Shown: positions 16,650-26,728, counted from the first letter of the stretch. The stretch: DNA of 64,000 nt from an uncultured Lachnoclostridium sp. (GCA_902464595.1 CABQJX010000004.1:1-64000); one strand, 5' to 3'. Notes: a model not told the origin generated them from the sequence alone. Made by a program: numbers and translations.

Positions 16650-17915
16650 CTATTTTTTCAGGCTTTCCCTGTAAAATTCCTTAAACTCCGTATAACCTTC
16701 TTTTCCCAGCTGCTCCTTCTGGAACTTCTTATTCTTGTTCATCTGAGCTACCAGAACCTGAGAGCCTGTCTGTCTCTCCTTCATGGCCTCCCGGATCACA
16801 GCGGCCAGGGAAGCACTGTCAAGCCCCTTCTCAAAAAGATATGCCTTCTTGCCGGCGGAACCGGGAACGGTAAATCCATTATCCAGCAAAATAGTCACAA
16901 TACGCTCAAATCCGATGGAGAAGCCGCAGGCTGGGGTCTCCATTCCGGTAAACTTGCCGATCATCTTATCATAACGGCCGCCTCCGGCCACAGAACCGCC
17001 GAAGCCCTCCATAGATACCTCAAAAATAGTTCCTGTATAATAGGACATTCCCCGTACTAAGGTAGGATCAAATTCCAGCTTGAACTCTGTCTCAGCCACT
17101 TCCGCTACGGTCTCCATAATGTGGGCAAGTCCCTCTGCCACCTCCGGCTTCATAACCGCTGAAAGCTTCTCTCCCAGCGCCCTCACACCAGCTGCATCCC
17201 TTGTGACGGTGCGCAGCATCTCCAGATAGGTTCCCACGCTGTCCTGGCTGTGTCCGGCTTCCAAAAGCTCCTTCTCTACACCCTCATATCCGATCTTGTC
17301 CATCTTGTCCAGGGTGATAAATACCTGTTCCATCGAATCCTCGGGAAAACCGCAGGATAAAGCCATGCCCCTCAGGATTTCACGGTCGTTTATGCGCACC
17401 GTAAAACCGTTATCCGGGCAGATCCGGCCCAGGGCTGTGGTGGTCGCTAAGATCAGTTCGATCTCTGCCAGGCTGGTCGGATCCCCTAAAATATCAATAT
17501 CGCACTGAACGAACTGGCGGAAACGTCCCTTCTGGGGGCGGTCTGCCCTCCACACGCTCCCCATCTGCAGTGCCTTAAAGGGACTTGGCAGATTGGCTGC
17601 ATTGTTGGCGTAATAACGGGAAAGAGGAAGGGTCAGATCATAGCGCAGGCCGCTGTCTGTCAGGTCATTTTCCTGCTCTGCTGTCTCAAGATTCAGCTTT
17701 TCTCCCCTCTTTAAGATCTTAAAGATCAGCTTTTCGTTGTCCCCGCCCTGCTTGCTGGTAAGGTTTTCGATATGCTCCACGCAAGGGGTTTCGATCTGGG
17801 AAAAACCAAAGCTTTTGTAAGTTTCCTTTATCTGGTTCATCACATACTCCCGGATCTGCATCTCAGCAGGCGTGATGTCCTTCATGCCGGTCACCGGCTT
17901 TTTCGCTAATGCCAT
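16650..17915 (-). CDS. hisS: Histidyl-tRNA synthetase
   Basis: A 421-residue class II synthetase charging tRNA-His. Visible features are the N-terminal GMKDITPAEMQIRE, TPCVEHIENL, motif 2 (GSVWRADRPQKGRFRQF), the His-binding loop LVRGMSYYTGTIFE and motif 3 (CGFSIGFERIV), then an anticodon-binding domain (about 330-421). GGAGA is upstream of the ATG. I saw no T-box leader in the 142 bases between it and hemZ. Confidence 0.96.
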   Translation of the reverse strand: MALAKKPVTGMKDITPAEMQIREYVMNQIKETYKSFGFSQIETPCVEHIENLTSKQGGDNEKLIFKILKRGEKLNLETAEQENDLTDSGLRYDLTLPLSRYYANNAANLPSPFKALQMGSVWRADRPQKGRFRQFVQCDIDILGDPTSLAEIELILATTTALGRICPDNGFTVRINDREILRGMALSCGFPEDSMEQVFITLDKMDKIGYEGVEKELLEAGHSQDSVGTYLEMLRTVTRDAAGVRALGEKLSAVMKPEVAEGLAHIMETVAEVAETEFKLEFDPTLVRGMSYYTGTIFEVSMEGFGGSVAGGGRYDKMIGKFTGMETPACGFSIGFERIVTILLDNGFTVPGSAGKKAYLFEKGLDSASLAAVIREAMKERQTGSQVLVAQMNKNKKFQKEQLGKEGYTEFKEFYRESLKK

Positions 17916-18057
17916 ATCTGTTCTCCAATCCTATCTGTGTTCTTTTATTAATTGTAAGCAACTTTTCTGATTTTGCAAGAGGTTTCTTCCCTCACCGCGC
18001 CAATTCTTTGGTCTGCAGCCCGCCCGCAAACCAAAAGACCAGAAAATTCTGCCCCAT

Positions 18058-19506
18058 TTATGGAAGGATCCTCTCTTTTCTTTCGATCATCTCATCGATC
18101 CGGCTTATGTACTGCTCCACTTCCTTCACATTCTCACACCGCTCCCTGCGGTTTTCCGCTGGGAACACCACCTTGGTCGTAGTCCCTGCACCGCAGGCCA
18201 CAATAGTCTGCATCTCCTCCATAATGAGGATGTTGTAGATACATGCCTTTCCGGGAAGGGAATAGCCCACATTCTCAAAATTTCCCGCCATATTTTTCTG
18301 ACGGTACAGATAATAAGGCTCCATTCCTAACTCCCTTGCACAGGCGGCGCTGAGCTCGATCATCTCCGGAGTGTTCTGGATCTTTAAGCTGCTGTATTCT
18401 TCCTTAAACATATTGAGCCTGGCAGCCCGCTTGATAGCCAGGGAATGGACGGTCAGGGAATCTGGCCTCATGGCCTTGATCTCCTCTAAGGTACGGCGCA
18501 CATCGTCCAGATCCTCGTTGGGAAGTCCCATGATCAGATCCATATTGATATTGTCAAAGCCCATATCCCTTGCCATGAAAAATTTCTCCTTCACCATCTC
18601 CACCGTGTGATGGCGTCCGATAATATCTAGGGTCTTCTGGTTCATGGTTTGGGGATTAATGGAAATCCTTGTGATCCCGTGGCTGCGCAGCACCTTAAAT
18701 TTATCCTCGGTAATACTGTCCGGCCGGCCGGCTTCCACGGTAAATTCCAACACATGGCTCAGGTCAAAGAGCTGCTCCACCTTTGTCAGAAGGGCGTCCA
18801 GATCCTCTGCGGAAAGAGCCGTGGGAGTTCCTCCTCCAAAATAAACGGTGTCCAGTGTCTTTCCAGCCATCTTTTTGGCTGTATATTCTAACTCATGGAA
18901 CAGAGCATCCAGATAAAGGCCGGTACGCCCCTTCCATTTTCCGATGGGATAGGAGGTGAAGGAGCAATACAGGCAGGTAGTGGGACAAAATGGGATTCCC
19001 ACATACAAGCTGTAGCCATGTTCGTAATCCAGCGGTTCCAAAAGCTTCTTTTCCCTTGCCGCAATATCGATGCACAGATCGATCTTCTCATCGCTGGCCA
19101 TATAGGTTTCCTTCATAAAGCCCCGGATCTCCTCCTGGCTCTTTCCCTCCTCCAGACGGGTCAGGGCGATCTTCGTAGGACGAATGCCTGTGAGGGAGCC
19201 CCAGGGCATTTCCCTTCCTGTGCGCCCGGTCAGCATACGGTAACATACCTGCTTGATCACATTTTTCGTAGCTGAATGGTCGGAGAGATCGCTGGCTCCG
19301 CTCTTACTGTCAGAAAGCTTCCAGCCTCCATCTTCCCCTTTATCCCAAATAGAAACCGTAACCTGGCCGTCTCCCAGTTTTGTCTCCACATAAAAATCCA
19401 GCTCCCCGCTCAGCTCATGGGCGTAAGTCTGGGCTGGATAAAAGGACATCAGAAGCTCTCTGATGTCCTGCTCGTACTGATTATCCTGTATGATAAGTCC
19501 GATCAT
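18058..19506 (-). CDS. hemZ: Radical SAM coproporphyrinogen III oxidase-like protein HemZ
   Basis: A 482-residue protein. Residues 1-165 are the N-terminal domain typical of HemZ (GSLTGIRPTKIALTRLEEG). The radical SAM core starts at CPTTCLYCSF, with the 4Fe-4S cysteines C174, C178 and C181, and continues with YFGGGTPTAL and EAGRPDSI. HemZ is annotated as oxygen-independent coproporphyrinogen dehydrogenase of heme synthesis, but clostridia often carry it without a full heme pathway, so the role is uncertain. It lies in a conserved clostridial gene order with relA and hisS. Confidence 0.88.
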   Translation of the reverse strand: MIGLIIQDNQYEQDIRELLMSFYPAQTYAHELSGELDFYVETKLGDGQVTVSIWDKGEDGGWKLSDSKSGASDLSDHSATKNVIKQVCYRMLTGRTGREMPWGSLTGIRPTKIALTRLEEGKSQEEIRGFMKETYMASDEKIDLCIDIAAREKKLLEPLDYEHGYSLYVGIPFCPTTCLYCSFTSYPIGKWKGRTGLYLDALFHELEYTAKKMAGKTLDTVYFGGGTPTALSAEDLDALLTKVEQLFDLSHVLEFTVEAGRPDSITEDKFKVLRSHGITRISINPQTMNQKTLDIIGRHHTVEMVKEKFFMARDMGFDNINMDLIMGLPNEDLDDVRRTLEEIKAMRPDSLTVHSLAIKRAARLNMFKEEYSSLKIQNTPEMIELSAACARELGMEPYYLYRQKNMAGNFENVGYSLPGKACIYNILIMEEMQTIVACGAGTTTKVVFPAENRRERCENVKEVEQYISRIDEMIERKERILP

Positions 19507-19599
19507 ATAAAACCTGCTTTCTAACCTGCTTTCTGTCCGCAGCTGCCCGGCCAGCCTTTTTTCTCCGGCCGCGCTGCAGCGATCCAGGAATCTCTTTTC

Positions 19600-20280
19600 C
19601 TATTTCAGGGCATCCGGCCCTTTTACCCGAAGGATATTATCCCTCACCGCATAAATAGGGTTTCCCTTTTTCTCCATACCGATGGTGGTGGGGATCCCGT
19701 GTCCGGTATATACCATGGTATCCTCCGGCAGCTCAAACAGTCGGTTTAAAATGGATTTTACCATGGAAACCACATTTCCCGTGGGGAAATTTGTCACACC
19801 GTAAGAACCGTTAAACAGGGTATCTCCCGCAAAAATCAATCCCTCCTCCGGCAGATAAAAACAGCAGGAGCCCGCTGTATGTCCCGGCGTCAGGATCACT
19901 CTCCACTCTGTTCCCAAAAGCTCAAGCTCCTGTCCATCTTTCAAAGAAACATCTGCATGGAACACGGTCTGGGGCCCTCTGAGCCCCCCTGAAAGATTCA
20001 GCTTGGAATCTGACAGCAGCGGATCTTCCTCCTCTGATGCATATACATCTGCATGGAAGGTCTGCTTCAGCTCCGGCACTGCCAAAATATGGTCAAAATG
20101 GCCGTGGGTCAGGAAAATAGCTTTGGGAACCACTCCCAGCTCGCCGCACTTATTGGACACATAGGAGGCATTATCTCCGGGATCAATGATCACAGCCTCC
20201 TTTGTGTCTGTATTGTAAACCAGATAGCAGTTGGTGCTGATCTGTCCCAGAATACATGTCTCAATCCGAATATTGCTCAT
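19600..20280 (-). CDS. MBL-fold hydrolase, glyoxalase II-like
   Basis: A 226-residue metal-dependent hydrolase with motif THGHFDH (58-64), DPGDNASY before it, LTPGHTAGSCCFY and a GDTLFNGSYG strand carrying the bridging Asp. The C-terminal YTGHGIPTTIGME contributes the last His. These are the seven-ligand features of the GloB/YcbL group. Located between relA and hemZ as in many Lachnospiraceae. Substrate unknown; a thioester is possible. Confidence 0.85.
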   Translation of the reverse strand: MSNIRIETCILGQISTNCYLVYNTDTKEAVIIDPGDNASYVSNKCGELGVVPKAIFLTHGHFDHILAVPELKQTFHADVYASEEEDPLLSDSKLNLSGGLRGPQTVFHADVSLKDGQELELLGTEWRVILTPGHTAGSCCFYLPEEGLIFAGDTLFNGSYGVTNFPTGNVVSMVKSILNRLFELPEDTMVYTGHGIPTTIGMEKKGNPIYAVRDNILRVKGPDALK

Positions 20281-20329
20281 CTTCTTCCCCTTTCCTTATA
20301 GAGGTCTGCTCCTTTGTACGGCTCTGCGT

Positions 20330-22615
20330 CTATCCTGCCGTCCTCTCTATGTCCAAAACACCCTCGATCTGACGGATCCTGTCTGTCAGACGGTTTAACT
20401 CCTCTGTCCCGTGAATATCAAAGGTCATGATGATCGTGGCCTTTCCCTGTTTGCTGGTCCGCACATTCATGGAAGTAATATCGATCTGCTTTTCCGTAAA
20501 TACCTTGGATATATCTGCAAACATACCGATGCGGTTGTTGGCAAATATCTTGATCTCGGTGGAATACTGCTCGTTTCCGCCCTCACCCTCACTTCTCTGC
20601 CACTCTGCATCAATCAGGCGGCTGCGCTCGTCCTCAGGAAGGTTGATGATATTGATACAGTCTGTCCGGTGGATGGATACTCCCCGTCCTCTGGTGACAA
20701 AGCCCACGATCTCGTCCCCCGGCACAGGGTTGCAGCACTTGGAAAAGCGCACTGCCAGATCATGGATTCCCTTGACCATGATGCCGCTCTTGGACTTGCG
20801 CACGCTGGCTTCCCCGGCTCTTCCAGCCGTATCCGCAATGCCGCTGAGCACATCGGTGTCCGTAATCTCCCGCTTACGCTTTTTCTCCCGCTCCTCCATC
20901 ATCTTATTGATGACCTGGCCTTCTTTTAAACCGCCATGTCCAATGGAGGCAAGAACGGAATCCCAGTCCCGATATGCATACCGGTTCATAACCTTTTCCA
21001 TGAACTCCGGTTTTCCGATCTCCGACCAATTGATCCCCTTTGCCTTGCAGTAGCGCTCAATCAGCTCGCGGCCGCGGATGATGTTATCCTCCTTCATCTG
21101 GCTCTTGAACCACTGGTTGATCTTGTTCTTAGCCTGGGTGCTCTTTACAATGCTGAGCCAGTCCCGGCTTGGCCCCTTGGAATTTTGGGAGGTAAGGATC
21201 TCCAGCTGGTCGCCGTTTTGGATAATGTATTCAATGGGAACCAGCTTTCCGTTGACCCTGGCCCCCACCATCTTATTTCCAACCGCACTGTGGATCGAAT
21301 AAGCAAAGTCAATAGGCGTAGATCCACTGGGAAGGGTCTTTACATCGCCGGAGGGGGTAAAACAGTAAACGCTGTCAGAAAACAGATCCAGGTCGCCCTT
21401 TACCATGCTTAAAAATTCCCTGGAATCATCCGTATCCTTCTGCCACTCTAAGATCTGACGCAGCCAGCTCAGCTTCGCCTCCTCGCTGCCTGCTGCCACC
21501 TGCCCGCTTCCGCTTTCCTTATATTTCCAATGTGCGGCAATACCGTACTCTGCGGTCCGGTGCATCTCATAGGTGCGGATCTGGATCTCAAATGGCTGTC
21601 CGTTGCTGCCGATCAGAGTTGTGTGGAGAGATTGGTACATATTCTGCTTCGGCATAGCTATATAGTCTTTAAAGCGACCAGGTATCGGCTTATACATCTC
21701 GTGGATCACACCCAGTGCTGCGTAACAGTCCTTCACGGTTTCCACCATGATGCGAACTGCAAACAGATCATAGATCTGATCCAGGGTTTTATTCTGGTTC
21801 ACCATCTTTTTATAGATGCTGAAAAAATGCTTTACCCTTCCTCCTACGGTGGCCTCGATGCCGGCCTCCTTCATGTGGCTCTGGACCTCATCCACGATCT
21901 CCTTGACAAAAGCCTCCCTGACATCCTTTTTCAGGGCCACCTTTTCCACCAGGTCATAATACACCTCCGGCTTCAGGAATTTTAAGGACAGGTCGTCCAG
22001 CTCGATCTTGATCTTGGAGATTCCGAGACGGTCTGCAATGGGAGCATAGATTTCCATAGTCTCCCTGGCCTTCTCCTTCTGTTTTTCCGGCTTCCAGAAC
22101 CGGCCTGTCCTCATATTGTGAAGACGGTCCGCCAGCTTGATGATGATCACGCGGATGTCCTTTGCCATGGCAAGAAACATCTTGCGCAGGTTGTCCGCCT
22201 GGATCTCCACCTTATCCTTATCCCAGTTTAACTGGGTCAGCTTCGTAACGCCGTCCACCAGGAAGGATACCTCGGAACCAAATTCCTTCGTCAGCTGCTC
22301 CAGGGTCATAATGGTATCCTCCACCACATCGTGGAGCAGGCCGGCTGCAATGGTCTCCTTGTCCATCTCCAGATCTGCCAGTATGATCGCCACACACAGG
22401 GGGTGGATGATATAAGGCTCCCCTGACTTGCGCTTTTGCTCCTTGTGAGCCTCGTCAGCGATCTTATACGCTTTTTCGATCATGGAAATATCGTCCGATG
22501 GATGGTATTTGTGAATGGTTCGGATCAGATCCTCATACAGCACGTCTGGGCTGGTAAAATCTGCCGGTGCTTCCAATTCTATATCCAGTTTTTCTTTTGT
22601 TCCCTCGTTTGCCAT
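20330..22615 (-). CDS. relA: Bifunctional (p)ppGpp synthetase/hydrolase RelA/SpoT
   Basis: A 761-residue stringent-response enzyme. N-terminal HD hydrolase domain with GLLHDVVEDT (about 92-101) and DRLHNMRT; synthetase domain with RFKDYIAMPKQNMYQSLHT. The RFKD motif marks the bifunctional (Rel) class rather than synthesis-only RelA. TGS domain (FTPSGDVKTLPSGSTPIDFA), a zinc-finger-type segment with CCNPVPGD, and a C-terminal ACT domain (about 690-755) follow. It makes and degrades (p)ppGpp in the cytoplasm. Usual partner of apt upstream. Confidence 0.96.
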   Translation of the reverse strand: MANEGTKEKLDIELEAPADFTSPDVLYEDLIRTIHKYHPSDDISMIEKAYKIADEAHKEQKRKSGEPYIIHPLCVAIILADLEMDKETIAAGLLHDVVEDTIMTLEQLTKEFGSEVSFLVDGVTKLTQLNWDKDKVEIQADNLRKMFLAMAKDIRVIIIKLADRLHNMRTGRFWKPEKQKEKARETMEIYAPIADRLGISKIKIELDDLSLKFLKPEVYYDLVEKVALKKDVREAFVKEIVDEVQSHMKEAGIEATVGGRVKHFFSIYKKMVNQNKTLDQIYDLFAVRIMVETVKDCYAALGVIHEMYKPIPGRFKDYIAMPKQNMYQSLHTTLIGSNGQPFEIQIRTYEMHRTAEYGIAAHWKYKESGSGQVAAGSEEAKLSWLRQILEWQKDTDDSREFLSMVKGDLDLFSDSVYCFTPSGDVKTLPSGSTPIDFAYSIHSAVGNKMVGARVNGKLVPIEYIIQNGDQLEILTSQNSKGPSRDWLSIVKSTQAKNKINQWFKSQMKEDNIIRGRELIERYCKAKGINWSEIGKPEFMEKVMNRYAYRDWDSVLASIGHGGLKEGQVINKMMEEREKKRKREITDTDVLSGIADTAGRAGEASVRKSKSGIMVKGIHDLAVRFSKCCNPVPGDEIVGFVTRGRGVSIHRTDCINIINLPEDERSRLIDAEWQRSEGEGGNEQYSTEIKIFANNRIGMFADISKVFTEKQIDITSMNVRTSKQGKATIIMTFDIHGTEELNRLTDRIRQIEGVLDIERTAG

Positions 22616-22725
22616 ATTCGGTCACCCTTTTCTATCCATAATTAAGATTCATTATAAATTTTTTTGCCGAAAAAAGCAAGAGGGCAGCTCCTGTCTGAAT
22701 CTTCCCATAGCTGAACAGATCCGTC

Positions 22726-23250
22726 TTAGTTTCCCTCATAAATGATAGCTGATTCCACATCATATCCCTTTAACAGCTCCCTGCCTTTAAGGCCTGCCAG
22801 CTCCATAACAAAACAGATCTTTACAACCTGTCCGCCCAGCTGTTCGATCAGCTTCACCATCGCCTCTGTGGTTCCGCCGGTGGCAATGAGATCATCAATG
22901 ATGACCACCTTCTGTCCTGGCTGGATCGCATCCTTATGCATCTCGATCACTGCTTTTCCGTACTCCAGCTCATACTCCATGGAAACCGTCTCACAGGGCA
23001 GCTTGCCCTTCTTGCGGATCGGTACAAATCCCTTATGCTGGGCATAGGCCACAGGAACACCGAAGATAAACCCTCTGGATTCCGGCCCCACAACCAGGTC
23101 ATAATCCACATCCCTTAGCATTCCAAGAAGGCTGTCCACTGCCAGATGGAGCCCGTCCCCATCCTGGAGGATACTGGTCACATCCCTGAAAATGATCCCC
23201 GGCTCTGGAAAATCCGGTATACTTCTTACATATTCTTCTAATTTTTTCAT
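22726..23250 (-). CDS. apt: Adenine phosphoribosyltransferase
   Basis: A 174-residue purine salvage enzyme converting adenine and PRPP to AMP. The PRPP-binding loop VVIIDDLIATGGTTEAM (about 120-136) and the N-terminal IPDFPEPGIIFRDVTS are diagnostic. AGGAAAG lies close to the ATG. First gene of the minus-strand series, with a promoter at 23367-23395. Confidence 0.96.
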   Translation of the reverse strand: MKKLEEYVRSIPDFPEPGIIFRDVTSILQDGDGLHLAVDSLLGMLRDVDYDLVVGPESRGFIFGVPVAYAQHKGFVPIRKKGKLPCETVSMEYELEYGKAVIEMHKDAIQPGQKVVIIDDLIATGGTTEAMVKLIEQLGGQVVKICFVMELAGLKGRELLKGYDVESAIIYEGN

Positions 23251-23366
23251 CTTTCCTTTTCCTTCCGTTTAGCCCTATGTCCGCCTGCAGACAGGCCCCA
23301 TTCTAATTTTCCCAACGGACAGCAGGATTTATTCTGCGTTTCCTGCCTGACGGCGGCTTTATTTAC

Positions 23367-23395
23367 AATGTAACTCATTTTTCCGTCTTCGTCAA
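23367..23395 (-). promoter_or_regulatory. Promoter of apt (and possibly relA)
   Basis: On the minus strand TTGACG (23395-23390), 17 bases, TACATT (23372-23367). It lies about 115 bases upstream of the apt start, within a 348-base gap that otherwise holds only the divergent pectinesterase promoter. Confidence 0.5.
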
Positions 23396-23498
23396 CGCCC
23401 GCACTCTTGACCTCCCCGGTTTTCTATCAATCTTTGATTCAAAACAGCAGATTGCTTTGGAGGCTGAAAATGTGAGTGGTCATAAGAAAAACTGTGTG

Positions 23499-23527
23499 TT
23501 GAAACCTATTTTTCCCAATGTTATAGT
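23499..23527 (+). promoter_or_regulatory. Promoter of the pectinesterase gene
   Basis: TTGAAA (23499-23504), 17 bases, TATAGT (23522-23527), about 70 bases before the pectinesterase ATG. It opens the pectin locus on the plus strand. Confidence 0.55.
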
Positions 23528-23598
23528 ACCTTCAGAGGGCAAAGGGCATTTGGATTGCACAGCAGCCCTGTGACAAAACAGATAAGGAGATTTTCCAT

Positions 23599-24381
23599 AT
23601 GGAACAGACTGTCAGGGAACGGGAAGGACAATATTATGTGGAGGCAGACAGAGCGGTTCTGTCAGGGGGCGTGTATGCCAACCGCCTGTCTGCCACACAG
23701 CTCCATAAGGACGGTCAGCTGAGGGGAACATTTCGTTCCTATACCATGCTGCTCACAGGAGATCAGATACGCATGGAACATGTGACTGTGGCAAATGAAG
23801 CGGGCCCCGGCAAACAAGCAGGGCAGGCTATTGCCCTATATGCAGACGGAGACGGCCTCATCGCAGACCACTGCCGTTTTCTCGGCCATCAGGATACCTT
23901 ATTTCTGGCTCCCCTTCCCCCTAAGGAGATCCAAAAAAACGGTTTTCTGGGCCCGGGACAGTTTACCCCCAGACACAAGCGGACCATGTACTTTTCCCAC
24001 TGTCTCATTGAGGGCGGCGTGGATTTTATCTTCGGCGGCGCCACCGCTTACTTTGACCACTGCGAATTTCGCTCCGTAGAACCGGGCTATGTGTTCGCTC
24101 CCTCTACCCCTGAGGGTACAAAAGAAGGCTTCGTATGCAGAGACTGCAAATTCACCTGCGCACCGGGCCTGGAAGCGGAAAGCTGTTATCTGGGAAGGCC
24201 ATGGAGGGATTTTGCCAAGGTCAGGCTGGAAAACTGCTGGCTGGGAGAACATATCAAAAAAGAAGGATGGCACGACTGGAACAAACCTCAGGCACATGCT
24301 TCCACAGAATTTATAGAAATCGGCTCCAAAGGGCCGGGGGCCGTGGATGCAAGAAGGCCAGACTGGGTCACATTCCGGTAA
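23599..24381 (+). CDS. Pectin methylesterase (CE8), N-terminally short
   Basis: A 260-residue right-handed beta-helix esterase removing methyl groups from polygalacturonate. The catalytic set is complete: GHQDT with Gln98 and Asp99, VDFIFGGAT with Asp142, and LGRPW (198-202) with Arg200 and Trp202. QAIALY and YFDHCEF are also family motifs. The usual first turns (about 40 residues) are missing; the protein starts directly in the strand region. No signal peptide, so it acts in the cytoplasm. GGAG lies 8-10 bases before the ATG. The start region between promoter and ATG offers no longer frame, so the shortness appears real. Confidence 0.88.
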   Translation: MEQTVREREGQYYVEADRAVLSGGVYANRLSATQLHKDGQLRGTFRSYTMLLTGDQIRMEHVTVANEAGPGKQAGQAIALYADGDGLIADHCRFLGHQDTLFLAPLPPKEIQKNGFLGPGQFTPRHKRTMYFSHCLIEGGVDFIFGGATAYFDHCEFRSVEPGYVFAPSTPEGTKEGFVCRDCKFTCAPGLEAESCYLGRPWRDFAKVRLENCWLGEHIKKEGWHDWNKPQAHASTEFIEIGSKGPGAVDARRPDWVTFR

Positions 24382-24481
24382 GCAAAGAGATATGGATTTG
24401 CTCCAAAGGGATACGTTAAAAAGAATATGCCGGAAGAAATACCCGGATCATCAAAAACACTGAGAAAAAGGAGACCCGATC

Positions 24482-26083
24482 ATGGATTTTAAAATCATCT
24501 ATACTGCGGGACGCTGTGCTGTATTTGAGACAGCGGACGGAGGAATCTATCACACAAAGGAGCGTTATCAGCTGCTGATCACCAGGACAAAAACAGGCTC
24601 AGACAGCAGCCTGGAAAAAGAAAGCCCGGACAGCAGGAAACAGGAAGAAATAAGCCGTGTGATCACCCCTGTTTACGGCCTGGAGCCGGATACCACTTAC
24701 GAGGCAGTCCTTTTCCTGGGTGAAACAGAAGCTGCCCGCCTTACCTTTTCCACAAAAGAAGAATCCGTCACTTTAAATGTAAAGGATTTTGGGGCCGCCG
24801 GAGATGGGGTCAAGGACGATACCCTTGCCATTCAGTCCGCCATCATGGCCTGCCCTCCAAAGGGACGGGTACTGATCCCTGCCGGAACCTATTCCTTTGT
24901 CTGCCTGTTCCTAAAGGACAGCATTGACATTGAGCTGGCAGAGGGAGCGGAGCTGTCCGCTGTCACAGACCGGACCCGTTTCCCTTACTATCCCGGAATG
25001 GTAGAGCGCACCGACGGACAGGGACAGCTGAACCTTGGCACATGGGAGGGAGATCCCCAAACCATGTTCTGCGGCCTGATCACCGGAACCAGCGTAAAGC
25101 ATGTAAATATTTATGGAAAAGGAACCTTAAACGGCAATACCTCCCATGACAATTGGTGGCATGACTGCAAAAAAATGGTCATCGCTTGGAGGCCGAGAGC
25201 CGTATTCCTCAACCACTGTGAGGATATTTCCCTTGTGGGGATCACAGTAAAAAATTCCCCCAGCTGGACCCTGCACCCTTATTTTTCCAATCATCTGCGG
25301 TTTTTGGCCCTCAATGTATTAAACCCAAAGGATTCCCACAATACGGACGGCCTGGATCCGGAGAGCTGTAACGATGTGGAAATCGCCGGCGTCCACTTCT
25401 CTGTGGGAGATGATTGTATTGCGGTGAAATCCGGAAAAATCTATATGGGAAAAACTTATAAGACCCCTTGCGAGAATGTTATGATCCGCCAGTGCTCCAT
25501 GAACGACGGCCACGGCAGCGTGGTGATCGGTTCCGAGATCGGCGCCGGAGTAAAAAATCTCACCATAAAGGACTGCTGTTTTAAGGACACAGATCGTGGA
25601 CTGCGCATCAAGACAAGGAGAGGCCGCGGAAAAGACAGCGTAGTGGATCAGGTAACCTTTGAAAACATCCGCATGGACGGCGTTCTCACTCCTTTTGTTG
25701 TCAACTGCTTCTACTTCTGTGACCCAGATGGAAAGACCGAATATGTACAGACCCGCAAGGCCCTTCCTGTAGACGAGCGGACTCCTGAGATCCGGGAATT
25801 GGTATTTAAAAACATTGATGCAAAAAATGCCCATTACGCCGCTGTGTGCGCTTATGGGCTTCCGGAACAAAAGATCGGACGTCTGTCCTTTGAAAATATT
25901 TCGGTCTCCTATGCAAAGGATGTAGAACCACAGACTCCCGCTATGATGTGTGATCTCCCTCCCATGGCAAAGGCCGGGATCTTTGTGCGCAATGTGAGGG
26001 AGCTGGAATTAAAAAATGTGCGGATTGAAGGCTGTATAGGAAATGAGATCGATGCAGAAGGGGTGGATAGGATCCAAAAATAG
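24482..26083 (+). CDS. Polygalacturonase (glycoside hydrolase family 28)
   Basis: A 533-residue enzyme. Residues 1-90 look like a small Fn3-type domain, then NVKDFGAAGDGVKDDTLAIQ opens the beta-helix. All GH28 signatures are visible: NTDG (about 286), GDDCIAVKSG with the two Asp (about 309-310), GHGS (343-346) and RIK (about 374). It hydrolyses galacturonan or rhamnogalacturonan links; the exo- or endo-mode is not clear. No signal peptide, so probably intracellular on imported oligomers. AAAGGAG lies before the ATG. Second gene after the pectinesterase, 100 bases apart. Confidence 0.92.
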   Translation: MDFKIIYTAGRCAVFETADGGIYHTKERYQLLITRTKTGSDSSLEKESPDSRKQEEISRVITPVYGLEPDTTYEAVLFLGETEAARLTFSTKEESVTLNVKDFGAAGDGVKDDTLAIQSAIMACPPKGRVLIPAGTYSFVCLFLKDSIDIELAEGAELSAVTDRTRFPYYPGMVERTDGQGQLNLGTWEGDPQTMFCGLITGTSVKHVNIYGKGTLNGNTSHDNWWHDCKKMVIAWRPRAVFLNHCEDISLVGITVKNSPSWTLHPYFSNHLRFLALNVLNPKDSHNTDGLDPESCNDVEIAGVHFSVGDDCIAVKSGKIYMGKTYKTPCENVMIRQCSMNDGHGSVVIGSEIGAGVKNLTIKDCCFKDTDRGLRIKTRRGRGKDSVVDQVTFENIRMDGVLTPFVVNCFYFCDPDGKTEYVQTRKALPVDERTPEIRELVFKNIDAKNAHYAAVCAYGLPEQKIGRLSFENISVSYAKDVEPQTPAMMCDLPPMAKAGIFVRNVRELELKNVRIEGCIGNEIDAEGVDRIQK

Positions 26084-26095
26084 ATCCTATACGTT

Positions 26096-26728
26096 TTACT
26101 GTCTTTGCCCGCACTGATCCAAGATAGGGCGCAGCCTGACCGCATTTAAGATAAAAAGGGAAGGAAATCCAAAGAGAAGGAGCACCGCCGCTGCCTGAGG
26201 AAAAAATCCCACACAGACTGCAGTCACTGTGATAAGGCTCACATCCCAACAGATCATCATAACCGTGGACTTGATATTGGCAATAGCCATCACTATGGAA
26301 TTAAAAACCGTTCTTCCCACGGTGTTTTCAAAACGGGCCATTACCGCCCATACATAGATCATCACCATTACATAGAGAAAGGCCAAAAGCCACAAAATCC
26401 CCATCATAACAAGGCGGGCTATGGGCGAAAACTGGCTTTTGCCTGTAAGGACAAGCCACAGATCTGCCCCTAAGAGCCCCCCTGCTGCCAGGGAAATAAG
26501 CCCCAGCACACATCCCTGCCTCAGGTTCCGGCGAAAAGCCCGGAAAAACATGGAGGCAGCGGATGTCCCCTCATCCCGGACAAATTTCAGCGCCACATAA
26601 TGAGCCGCCGCTGTGGCGGCTCCAAAGGTGACAATCGGCAGGCTGCAAAGAACCCACAGGACATTTAACAGAATCATATCTCCGGCCTTTGCCAGATACC
26701 GGATCACAGGGCCATCATATCGAAGCAT
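26096..26728 (-). CDS. DUF624 (YesL-like) membrane protein
   Basis: A 210-residue integral membrane protein with about five hydrophobic segments. LLNVLWVLCSLPIVTFGAAT is the diagnostic start of the YesL/DUF624 family, which accompanies oligogalacturonide and xylan importers such as B. subtilis yesLMN-OPQ. Function unknown; it is thought to assist the transport or sensing systems beside it. Separated by 12 bases from the convergent GH28 gene. Confidence 0.85.
   Translation of the reverse strand: MLRYDGPVIRYLAKAGDMILLNVLWVLCSLPIVTFGAATAAAHYVALKFVRDEGTSAASMFFRAFRRNLRQGCVLGLISLAAGGLLGADLWLVLTGKSQFSPIARLVMMGILWLLAFLYVMVMIYVWAVMARFENTVGRTVFNSIVMAIANIKSTVMMICWDVSLITVTAVCVGFFPQAAAVLLLFGFPSLFILNAVRLRPILDQCGQRQ

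Noticed and set aside
17916..18057. Possible T-box upstream of hisS
   Set aside because: No T-box sequence, specifier loop or antiterminator was seen in the 142 bases available.
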